Notes under the pieces: generated by a model
The model's input: the letters and a program-made list of their open reading frames with translations, nothing else
Database searches by the model: none
What the model was told of the DNA's origin: nothing
Program-made: the position numbers and the translations under genes
Source: PFJX01 sp040757575
GTDB taxonomy: Bacteria > Pseudomonadota > Gammaproteobacteria > Burkholderiales > Thiobacillaceae
Assembly (NCBI GenBank): GCA_040757575.1
Contig: JBFLXA010000008.1
Span: 62,001 to 126,000 of the forward strand
DNA length: 64,000 nucleotides
Direction: 5' to 3'
In this document: piece after piece, positions 48,232 to 56,095 of the stretch
Numbering within the stretch: position 1 is the stretch's first letter
How the letters are laid out: each line of letters begins with the position of its first letter

Positions 48232-50559
48232 ATGACACGCTGGTGGCACTACCTGCTCGGCACCCTTGCCGTGTTGACTGTTTCTTCCGTTGCGGTGGCG
48301 GCCCTTGCCGTGGCCATCGTCTATCCCAACCTGCCCGACCTGGACAGCCTGACGGATTACCGCCCCAAGCAACCCCTGCGCATATACACCCAGGACGGCG
48401 CGCTGATCAGCGAATTCGGCGAGGAACGCCGAAGTGTCGTGCGCCTGAAGGACACCCCAAAATCCCTGCGACAAGCCATCCTGGCGGCGGAGGATGAACG
48501 TTTCTACCAGCATGGTGGCGTAGACACCCTGGGGGTGTTGCGGGCAGCGCTGTCCAACATCGCCTCGGGGGGCGCGAGAGAAGGCGCCTCCACCATCACC
48601 ATGCAGGTGGCCCGTAATTTCCTTCTGAGTTCGGAAAAAACCTTCAGCAGAAAAATCAAGGAAGCCCTCCTTGCCTTCAAGATCGAACACGCACTCTCCA
48701 AGGACGAAATCCTGGAGCTCTACATCAACCATATCTATCTGGGCCAACGGGCTTATGGTTTCGCAGCCGCCGCCCAGATCTATTACGGCAAACCCCTGAA
48801 GAACTTGAGCATCGCCGAGTCCGCCATGCTGGCGGGACTGCCCAAAGCCCCCTCGGCCTACAACCCGGTGGTGAATCCCAAGCGCGCCCAAGCCCGTCAG
48901 ATATATGTACTGGGGCGGATGAAAACCCTGGGCTACATTTCCGAGAACGAATACGAGATAGCCCGCAACCAGCGCATGCGGCTGAAATACTCCCCCCGGG
49001 TATTCGAAGTCGACGCACCCCATGTGGCCGAACTAGTACGGCAGCGCATGCAGCAGAAATATGGCGACAGCATCTACGTGAGCGGTATGCAGGTCTATAC
49101 AACCCTGCTGATGGCGGACCAGCGCGCGGCCCTGGAGGGTGCGAAGCGAGCGGTGGTGGAATTCCACCGGCGCCGGGGCTACGCCGGCCCGGAAGGACAA
49201 ATACCGCTTCCCAAGGAGACGGAGGCCCTTGACCAGGCCATCGAGGACGCCCTACTGGAGCGGGAGGAATCCAACGGCTTGATACCCGGCGTGGTCGTTG
49301 CCGTAGGCAAAAAGGCCATGACGGTTCGATTACGTTCCGGCGAGAACGTGGAACTTGGCCCCGGCGAACTCAAATATGCCGACAAATATCTATCCGGCAA
49401 GGTATCCAGATCCCTGCGTCTGGGACCGGGCAGCATCGTACGTGTGGCCCGTCTGGGTGCCGACGCCCCGTGGCAACTGACCTACCTGCCCCAGGTGGAA
49501 GTGGGGTTCGTGGCCCTGTCGCCCGACACCGGTGCTGTCCGGGCACTGGTAGGCGGCTTCGATTTCACCCGCAACCAGTACAACCACGTGACCCAGGCCT
49601 GGCGTCAGCCCGGCTCCAGTTTCAAGCCCTTTGTATATTCTGCCGCCCTGGAACGGGGCGTGACCCCTGCAACCCTGTTCGATGACGCCCCCATCACCAT
49701 CGACCCTGCCGAAACCGGCGGCGTGCCCTGGGAACCCAAAAACTATGACGGCACCATGGACGGCCCCACAACACTGAGAAACGCCCTCACCCGGTCAAAA
49801 AACCTGGTATCGATACGGGCATTGCAGGCTGCCACACCGGCCTTCGCCCTTGAACACATCCGCAAGTTCGGCTTCGACATGAACCACATTCCGCCCTATC
49901 TCACCATGGCGCTGGGGGCGGGAGAAGTGACCCCCCTCAGCCTGGCGGCCGGCTATGCCGTCTTCGCGAACGGGGGCGGCCGCATCACCCCCTGGCATTT
50001 GTTGAAGGTGACCGACAAGAACGGCCGAGTGCTGGAATCATTCACGCCGCCGGGAAGAACCCAGGTCATCGACCCCAGGAACGCTTTCAGCATGGCCAGC
50101 ATGATGCAGGACGTCATCCGCCGCGGCACCGCCACCGGCGCCATGAAGCTGGGCAGGAGTGACCTGGCAGGCAAGACCGGCACCACGAATGATCACCGGG
50201 ACACCTGGTTCGCCGGCTTCCACGCCACCCGGGTGGCCGTCGCCTGGATGGGCTACGACAAACCCCGTCCCCTGGGTCGCAGCGAAACAGGGGGCACCAC
50301 GGCGCTGCCCATGTGGGTGGAATACATGGGCGCCGCACTGAAAGGCGTGCCTGAAACCCCCTTTGCACCGGCGCCCGGGCTCGTCGTCCACCACATCGAC
50401 CCTGCCACCGGCAATACCGTAGCCGACGGCCAGGGGGTCGTCGAATATTTCTACCAGGAATTTTCCCCCGGTTCCCTGACTGAGCCGGGGCCCATGCTTC
50501 CGGGCGCGCAGCCCCCCGAGCTCCCTTCCGCACCGGACAATGTCCCGTCACAGCCCTGA
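48232..50559 (+). CDS. mrcA: Bifunctional peptidoglycan synthase PBP1A
   Basis: This 775-residue class A penicillin-binding protein has an N-terminal membrane helix (~8-30), a GT51 glycosyltransferase domain with the catalytic glutamate in AAEDERFYQHGGVD and REGASTITMQVARNFLL, an OB-like insert (~320-420), and a transpeptidase domain with SxxK (GSSFKPF), SxN (SKN in LTRSKNLVS) and KTGT (LAGKTGTTND). Length is a little shorter than E. coli PBP1A (850). Divergent pairing with pilM is common in Gammaproteobacteria and Betaproteobacteria. It overlaps the next gene by 20 bases. Confidence 0.96.
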   Translation: MTRWWHYLLGTLAVLTVSSVAVAALAVAIVYPNLPDLDSLTDYRPKQPLRIYTQDGALISEFGEERRSVVRLKDTPKSLRQAILAAEDERFYQHGGVDTLGVLRAALSNIASGGAREGASTITMQVARNFLLSSEKTFSRKIKEALLAFKIEHALSKDEILELYINHIYLGQRAYGFAAAAQIYYGKPLKNLSIAESAMLAGLPKAPSAYNPVVNPKRAQARQIYVLGRMKTLGYISENEYEIARNQRMRLKYSPRVFEVDAPHVAELVRQRMQQKYGDSIYVSGMQVYTTLLMADQRAALEGAKRAVVEFHRRRGYAGPEGQIPLPKETEALDQAIEDALLEREESNGLIPGVVVAVGKKAMTVRLRSGENVELGPGELKYADKYLSGKVSRSLRLGPGSIVRVARLGADAPWQLTYLPQVEVGFVALSPDTGAVRALVGGFDFTRNQYNHVTQAWRQPGSSFKPFVYSAALERGVTPATLFDDAPITIDPAETGGVPWEPKNYDGTMDGPTTLRNALTRSKNLVSIRALQAATPAFALEHIRKFGFDMNHIPPYLTMALGAGEVTPLSLAAGYAVFANGGGRITPWHLLKVTDKNGRVLESFTPPGRTQVIDPRNAFSMASMMQDVIRRGTATGAMKLGRSDLAGKTGTTNDHRDTWFAGFHATRVAVAWMGYDKPRPLGRSETGGTTALPMWVEYMGAALKGVPETPFAPAPGLVVHHIDPATGNTVADGQGVVEYFYQEFSPGSLTEPGPMLPGAQPPELPSAPDNVPSQP

Positions 50560-51118
50560 CCCTTCTAACCGCAGTGCCCAGCTACGGGCCCGGATTGCCG
50601 ATGTGGCCGCGCGACTGATCATGGAACATGGAATCGGCGATTACAGTCACGCCAAACGCAAGGCCGCCCGGCAACTCGGGCTTCCTGAAGGCGTCAGCCT
50701 GCCCAGCAACGAGGAAATTGATCAGGCCATGATCGAACGGGGCAACCTGTTCGAACCGGAAGACCAGGCCGCCCTCTTGCAGCAACTTCGCCACCAAGCC
50801 TATGAAGTGATGCAGGTGTTTCAGAAGTTTTCGCCCCGGCTGACGGGGGGGCTGGCCGTGGGGGCTGCGTCCGAGCATAGCATCATTGAACTGGACATCC
50901 TGGCCGAATCCAGCAAGGAATTCGAGCAGTTTCTCATCAACCAGAACATCGAATTCAAGGTCCAGGACCGGAATGGCCAGATGGCCTATCTGGTCTACGC
51001 CCAACCGGCCGACGTGCTCGTAAGACTGGTGGAACATGGAGGCCGGTCAGGCATAGGCGGGGGCAAACCCCATCTCACCCTGGAAAAGCTCGACAACCTG
51101 CTGGCGGACGAAAAATAG
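50540..51118 (+). CDS. Conserved hypothetical protein, possible nucleotidyltransferase-like
   Basis: This is a 192-residue cytoplasmic protein. The N-terminal third (ARLIMEHGIGDYSHAKRKAA) reads as a helical DNA- or RNA-facing region. The C-terminal half (LTGGLAVGAASEHSIIELDI, then EFEQFLINQNIEFKV) resembles a nucleotidyltransferase core in that a GLAVGAASEHS loop precedes an acidic strand, but a clear G-S-x10-D-x-D motif is not present. I do not assign a function. It overlaps mrcA by 20 bases. Confidence 0.75.
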   Translation: MSRHSPDPSNRSAQLRARIADVAARLIMEHGIGDYSHAKRKAARQLGLPEGVSLPSNEEIDQAMIERGNLFEPEDQAALLQQLRHQAYEVMQVFQKFSPRLTGGLAVGAASEHSIIELDILAESSKEFEQFLINQNIEFKVQDRNGQMAYLVYAQPADVLVRLVEHGGRSGIGGGKPHLTLEKLDNLLADEK

Positions 51119-51194
51119 CCTGGACACTCGACAGGGAAATTGCCCGTTACACTATGGCCTGAGTCCACAGCATGCCTGCCAGACCCTGTCCTAG

Positions 51195-52574
51195 ATGATC
51201 CGCTTCTTCAGACACTACATCCCCCTCAGCCTGCTGCTGCTGACCGGCGCGGAATTCCTCCTTTTCTATTTCATCGCACAGTTCTCCGGGCAGCATTACG
51301 GTTCCGCCAGTTCTTTGCCGGCGGACATTGCCGCTTACAAGCCCTGGCTCTTCGCCGCGCTGTTCAGCCTGCTGAACTCCATGTTCGGTCTCTATGACTG
51401 GGAATGGACCACCGGGCTGCGCAGCCTGCTAGTACGCATCATCGGCAGCATGCTGGTGGGCGCCTTGCTTGTGGCCGCCGGCGCCAGTCTGCTGCCTGCC
51501 CTCTTTCCTTCGGGAGCCGAATTCATCGGCAGCATGTCCCTGGTGGGGTTCAGCGCCATCCTCATCCGGTTGGCCTTCATGGAATGGGGCAAGACCAACT
51601 CCTTCAAAAAGCGTGTGCTGGTGGTGGGCACCGGCAGCCGGGCCGCAAAAATTGAGGAAATCGCCAATGCCGGGGAATTGCAGGGCATCCATGTGCTGGG
51701 TTACCTGCCCCTGGGCACCACCCACCATTACGTGCCCCATGAACGGCTCGTCCAGGCAGAAGGCCGCCTGTTCGACATCGCCACCCAGCAGGGCGCCTCC
51801 ACGCTCATCGTCGCCGTGCGGGAACGCCGGGGCGGCGGTCTGCCCATCAACGACCTGCTGGAATGCAAGCTGCGAGGCATCGAAATCCTGGACCTGCCCG
51901 CATTTTTCGAACAGCAGACGGGCATCCTGCCCCTGGAATCCACCAACGCCAGCTGGATGATCTTCTCCGAAGGCTTCAGCCAGGGCTCGTCCAGGGACGT
52001 GGTGAAACGCATCTTCGACCTGCTGATAAGCGGCAGTTTCCTGCTGATGATGCTCCCGCTAATGCTGGTGACCGCCCTGCTGATACGCCTGGAAAGTCGG
52101 GGACCGGTGTTCTACACCCAGGAAAGGGTCGGCCAGTTCGGCCAGTCCTTCACCATTTACAAGTTCCGCAGCATGCGCACTGATGCGGAAAAACATGGCG
52201 CAGTCTGGGCCCGCCAGAACGACGACCGCACGACCCGGGTGGGGCGTTTCATCCGGCGTACCCGCATCGACGAGCTGCCCCAGATACTGAACGTGTTTCT
52301 CGGCCACATGAGCTTTGTCGGCCCGCGGCCGGAACGCCCGGTCTTCGTCAACGACCTGGCAGAGCAGATCCCCTATTACCACGCCCGTCACAGCGTCAAA
52401 CCCGGCATCACCGGCTGGGCTCAGGTCAAATTCCCCTACGGGGCAAGCGTCGAGGACGCCATGCACAAGCTCCAGTACGACCTCTACTATGTCAAAAACC
52501 ACAGCCTGTTCCTGGATTTGATGATCCTGCTGCAAACCGCCCAGGTCGTGGTGCTGGGCAAAGGCGTACGCTAA
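51195..52574 (+). CDS. EpsB-type undecaprenyl-phosphate sugar transferase
   Basis: This 459-residue polyprenyl glycosylphosphotransferase has four N-terminal membrane helices (~1-120), a cytosolic Rossmann-like domain (KKRVLVVGTGSRAAKIEEIA), a fifth membrane segment (~275-297) and the catalytic bacterial sugar-transferase domain with KRIFDLLISG, FYTQERVGQFGQSFTIYKFR, RIDELPQILNV, MSFVGPRPERPVF and KPGITGWAQV. It starts exopolysaccharide repeat-unit synthesis. Location beside prsK/prsR assigns it to the PEP-CTERM/exosortase EpsB_2 (TIGR03013) group. The 76-base upstream gap shows no clear promoter. Confidence 0.93.
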   Translation: MIRFFRHYIPLSLLLLTGAEFLLFYFIAQFSGQHYGSASSLPADIAAYKPWLFAALFSLLNSMFGLYDWEWTTGLRSLLVRIIGSMLVGALLVAAGASLLPALFPSGAEFIGSMSLVGFSAILIRLAFMEWGKTNSFKKRVLVVGTGSRAAKIEEIANAGELQGIHVLGYLPLGTTHHYVPHERLVQAEGRLFDIATQQGASTLIVAVRERRGGGLPINDLLECKLRGIEILDLPAFFEQQTGILPLESTNASWMIFSEGFSQGSSRDVVKRIFDLLISGSFLLMMLPLMLVTALLIRLESRGPVFYTQERVGQFGQSFTIYKFRSMRTDAEKHGAVWARQNDDRTTRVGRFIRRTRIDELPQILNVFLGHMSFVGPRPERPVFVNDLAEQIPYYHARHSVKPGITGWAQVKFPYGASVEDAMHKLQYDLYYVKNHSLFLDLMILLQTAQVVVLGKGVR

Positions 52575-52575
52575 C

Positions 52576-54636
52576 GTGGGTGATCCGGGCCTGGTAGCTT
52601 TCAGCTACGGCCTGGCCGCCCTGGCCTTTTTGTTGCTGGGACTGGCCTCCCGGGGACGGGATGGCCCCCCCGGAGTGCCCGGCGTCGCCCTGCCGGCCCT
52701 CGCCAGCGTCCTCTGGGCTGCCATCCTGGCTACCGAATCCACCCATGAAGCTGGACGGGAACTGGCGGGCCTGGCTGAAGTAGGCCGCAACCTGGTCTGG
52801 CTCTGGTACCTCTGGCGCAACCTGCGGGCCTTGCGGGCCAAGGGCGCCGACCAGGACCCCCTTGCCTTCCTGGGCAAACCCCTGGCCTGGCTGGCAGCGC
52901 TGGCCGGCCTCTCCCAGGCGGCCATGCTGCTGTTTCCCATGCCCTTCCTCAGCTATTGGGCCAGCGCCGTCATTCCGGCCATTCTCGCCGTGGCCGGCCT
53001 GGTACTGGTGGAACAGCTCTACCGCAACTCCGCCCCCCAGGAACGCTGGGCCATCAAGTACCTGTGCCTGGCCCTGGGGGGCATGTTCATCGTCGATTTT
53101 TACCTCTACTCAGAGGCCATGCTCTTTGCCGCCTACGATCTGGCCGCCTGGAGCGCCCGGGGCCTGATCAACGCCCTGCTGGTGCCCCTGATCTGGGTGT
53201 CCCTCAAGCGCCGCATCCAGACCGACCTGAAGGTGGCCATTTCCCATCGCATGGCCTTCCACACGGTGAGTCTGTTGGGCACCGGGGTCTACCTCATCCT
53301 CATGGCGGCGGCGGGTTACTACATCCGCCTGGTGGGGGGAGACTGGGGGCGCATCTTCCAGACCGTGTTCCTGTTCGGTGCCGTAGCCGTCCTCATCCTG
53401 GCAGTATCGTCGGGCACGGTCAGGGCCCGCCTACGGGTATTTCTGTCCAAACATTTTTTCCGCTACCGCTATGACTATCGGGAGGAATGGCTCCGTTTCA
53501 CCTCCTTGCTTACAGAAGGCGAACCAGGCAGCCAACTCCATGAAAGAGCCCTCCAGGCCATGGCCCGTCTGGTGGAAAGCAACGGTGCCGGCCTGTGGCT
53601 GCGGCAGGAAAGCGGGGTCTATACCCGGGTGGCTGAATGGAATCTAGGCGCCGTCGAGGGTCAGGTTGCGGTAGCCGACCCCTTCCCCGTGTTCATGGAA
53701 AACCGCAACTGGGTACTGGACCTGGACGAAGTACGCGCCCAGCCAGACATGCTCGAAGACGCCACCCTGCCTGACTGGCTCAAGGACAACAAGGATGCCT
53801 GGCTCACCGTGCCCCTGCTCTGGCACGAACGCATGCTGGGGTTCATGGTCCTGGCCCCCTCCCTGGGCAAGGTCGGCTTCAACTGGGAAGTCAGCGACCT
53901 GCTCAAGACCGCCGCCCGCCAGGCGGCGGCTCACCTGGCCCAGGCCCAGGCTGCCGAGGCCCTGACTGTCGCCCGCCAGTTCGAGTCCTTTAACCGGGCC
54001 GCCGCCTTCGTGGTGCATGACATCAAGAATCTGGTGGCCCAGTTGTCCCTGTTGCTGGCCAATGCCGAGAAACACAAACATAAGCCCGAATTCCAGGAAG
54101 ACATGCTGGCCACCATAGAGAGCTCCGTGGCTCGCATGAACCGCATGCTCACCAAGCTGCGGGACGAACCGGCCCCGTCCCGCAGCGCAAACCTCGATCT
54201 GGATGCGGTGCTGGAGGAAGTCATGCACAGCAAGCGAGCCTACAGCCTGAAGCCCAGCCTGCATATCGAAACCCCCGGACTCAGGGTGCGAGGCGAACAG
54301 GAAAAGCTGACCCGGGTGCTGGGGCATGTGGTGCAAAACGCCATAGAGGCCACCCCATACACCGGTAAGGTGGGTGTTACACTCCGCCGGCAAAATGAGT
54401 GGGGAGTGATTGAGGTGGAGGATACCGGGGCTGGCATGGATGAAGCGTTCATTCGCGAACGCCTGTTCCGGCCTTTTGCCTCCACCAAGGGCACAGGCAT
54501 GGGCATTGGCGCCTATGAGTGCCGGGAATACATCCAGGAACTGGGCGGCGAAGTACAGGTTTCCAGCCGCCCGGGCCAGGGCACCCGGTTTACCGTCCTG
54601 CTGCCCCTGATAATCGAGGAGCAGCAGCAAACATGA
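52576..54636 (+). CDS. prsK: PEP-CTERM system sensor histidine kinase PrsK
   Basis: This 686-residue membrane kinase has about eight N-terminal helices (~1-290), a GAF domain (~310-450, LVESNGAGLWLRQESGVYTR) and a kinase core with the phospho-acceptor in FVVHDIKNLVAQLSLLL. The ATP-binding domain has VVQNAIEATPYTG (N box), VEDTGAGMDEAF (G1) and GTGMGIGAYECREYI (G2). GTG start 52576 lies 1 base after the sugar-transferase stop. The PrsK family (TIGR02916) pairs with PrsR, encoded next with an ATGA overlap. Confidence 0.95.
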   Translation: MGDPGLVAFSYGLAALAFLLLGLASRGRDGPPGVPGVALPALASVLWAAILATESTHEAGRELAGLAEVGRNLVWLWYLWRNLRALRAKGADQDPLAFLGKPLAWLAALAGLSQAAMLLFPMPFLSYWASAVIPAILAVAGLVLVEQLYRNSAPQERWAIKYLCLALGGMFIVDFYLYSEAMLFAAYDLAAWSARGLINALLVPLIWVSLKRRIQTDLKVAISHRMAFHTVSLLGTGVYLILMAAAGYYIRLVGGDWGRIFQTVFLFGAVAVLILAVSSGTVRARLRVFLSKHFFRYRYDYREEWLRFTSLLTEGEPGSQLHERALQAMARLVESNGAGLWLRQESGVYTRVAEWNLGAVEGQVAVADPFPVFMENRNWVLDLDEVRAQPDMLEDATLPDWLKDNKDAWLTVPLLWHERMLGFMVLAPSLGKVGFNWEVSDLLKTAARQAAAHLAQAQAAEALTVARQFESFNRAAAFVVHDIKNLVAQLSLLLANAEKHKHKPEFQEDMLATIESSVARMNRMLTKLRDEPAPSRSANLDLDAVLEEVMHSKRAYSLKPSLHIETPGLRVRGEQEKLTRVLGHVVQNAIEATPYTGKVGVTLRRQNEWGVIEVEDTGAGMDEAFIRERLFRPFASTKGTGMGIGAYECREYIQELGGEVQVSSRPGQGTRFTVLLPLIIEEQQQT

Positions 54637-55988
54637 CCGACAAGGCACCCAAAATCCTACTGGTGGAGGACGACATAGGCCTCCAGAAACAGATCAAATG
54701 GAGCCTGGACGACTACGAAGTCGTGGCCGTGGGGGACCGGGAAGACGCCCTGAACCAAATTCGCCGCTTCGAGCCCGCTGTGGTACTGCTGGACCTGGGC
54801 CTGCCCCCCGACCCGGACGGCGCCACGGAAGGCCTGGCGGCCCTGCAACAGATCCTGCAACTGGCGCCGGGCACCAAGATCATCGTCGTCACTGGCAACC
54901 AGGACCGCACCAACGCCATCAAGGCCATCGGCATGGGGGCCTTCGACTTCTACCACAAACCCTTCGAGGACCAGGTGCTCAAGCTGGTCATCGCCCGGGC
55001 CTTCAAGGTCTATGAACTGGAACAGGAAAACCGGGCCCTCTCCGCCCGGGCCCGGGCCGAACCACTGCAAGGGCTCATCACCAGCGACCCGGAAATGCTC
55101 CGGGTCTGCCGCATGATCGAAAAAGTGGCACCCAGCGATGCCTCCGTCCTCCTGCTGGGAGAATCCGGCACCGGCAAGGAAGTCCTGGCCCGGGGCCTGC
55201 ACGAACTGTCTCCCCGGGTGAAACAACGGTTCGTCGCCATCAACTGCGCGGCCATCCCGGAAAACCTTCTGGAGTCCGAACTGTTCGGCTATGAAAAGGG
55301 CGCCTTTACCGGCGCTGCCAAACAGACCATCGGCAAGATCGAATATGCCGACAAGGGCACCCTGTTCCTGGACGAAATCGGCGACCTGCCCATGCCCCTC
55401 CAGGCAAAGCTGCTGCGTTTCCTGCAAGAGCGGGTCATCGAGCGGCTGGGCGGACGAGGGGAAATCCCCGTGGATGTCCGGGTCGTAGCCGCCACCCACC
55501 AGCATCTTTCCAACCTCATCAAGGAAGGCCGCTTCCGGGAAGACCTGTTCTACCGCCTCTCGGAGATCAGCGTGAACATCCCCCCGCTGCGGGAACGCCA
55601 CGGGGACAAGACCCTTCTGGCCCACGCCTTCATGGAGCGCTTCAACCAGAGCCAGAAACGCAATTTGCGTGGTATCGCCCCCGACGCCCTGCAGGCCATC
55701 GAAGCCCACCCCTGGCCCGGCAACGTACGGGAAATGGAAAACACCCTGAAGCGTGCCGTCATCATGGCCGACGGCGCCCAGATCACCTGCGAAGACCTGG
55801 GCCTTGCCCCCGCCAGCGCGGAAGATGCTCAACCCCTCAACCTGCGCCAGATCCGGGACGAGGCAGAACGCAACGCCGTCACCCGGGCCATCGCCCGCAG
55901 CAACGGAAACATCGCCCAGGCAGCGGAATTGCTGGGGGTGTCCCGCCCCACGCTGTATGACCTCATGGGCCGGTTTGGGCTGAAATAA
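54633..55988 (+). CDS. prsR: PEP-CTERM-box response regulator PrsR (sigma-54 activator)
   Basis: This 451-residue NtrC-type activator has a receiver domain (~1-120) with phospho-acceptor Asp54 in VVLLDLGLP and an AAA+ domain (~145-370) with Walker A GESGTGKE, the sigma-54 contact loop GYEKGAFTGA, and Walker B GTLFLDEIGDLP. A Fis-type helix-turn-helix (NIAQAAELLGVSRPTLYDLM) lies at the C-terminus. It should switch on sigma-54 promoters of exosortase and exopolysaccharide genes when phosphorylated by PrsK; no -24/-12 site was seen in this window. Confidence 0.95.
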   Translation: MTDKAPKILLVEDDIGLQKQIKWSLDDYEVVAVGDREDALNQIRRFEPAVVLLDLGLPPDPDGATEGLAALQQILQLAPGTKIIVVTGNQDRTNAIKAIGMGAFDFYHKPFEDQVLKLVIARAFKVYELEQENRALSARARAEPLQGLITSDPEMLRVCRMIEKVAPSDASVLLLGESGTGKEVLARGLHELSPRVKQRFVAINCAAIPENLLESELFGYEKGAFTGAAKQTIGKIEYADKGTLFLDEIGDLPMPLQAKLLRFLQERVIERLGGRGEIPVDVRVVAATHQHLSNLIKEGRFREDLFYRLSEISVNIPPLRERHGDKTLLAHAFMERFNQSQKRNLRGIAPDALQAIEAHPWPGNVREMENTLKRAVIMADGAQITCEDLGLAPASAEDAQPLNLRQIRDEAERNAVTRAIARSNGNIAQAAELLGVSRPTLYDLMGRFGLK

Positions 55989-56033
55989 CGCCCCCTCCCC
56001 CATGGACATGCTATCGCGGCATACCCCATCCCG

Positions 56034-56068
56034 GCCCGGCCTTAGCCCCGGGATGGGGCCGTCCCCAT
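56034..56068 (+). terminator. Stable GC hairpin between prsR and prsT
   Basis: CCCCATCCCGG (56034-56044) and CCGGGATGGGG (56058-56068) form a perfect 11-bp stem around a 13-base loop, with no T-run. It sits in the 107-base prsR-prsT spacer and may be a processing or stability element. Confidence 0.5.
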
Positions 56069-56095
56069 CATCACTTATCAACCGGACACGAAATC

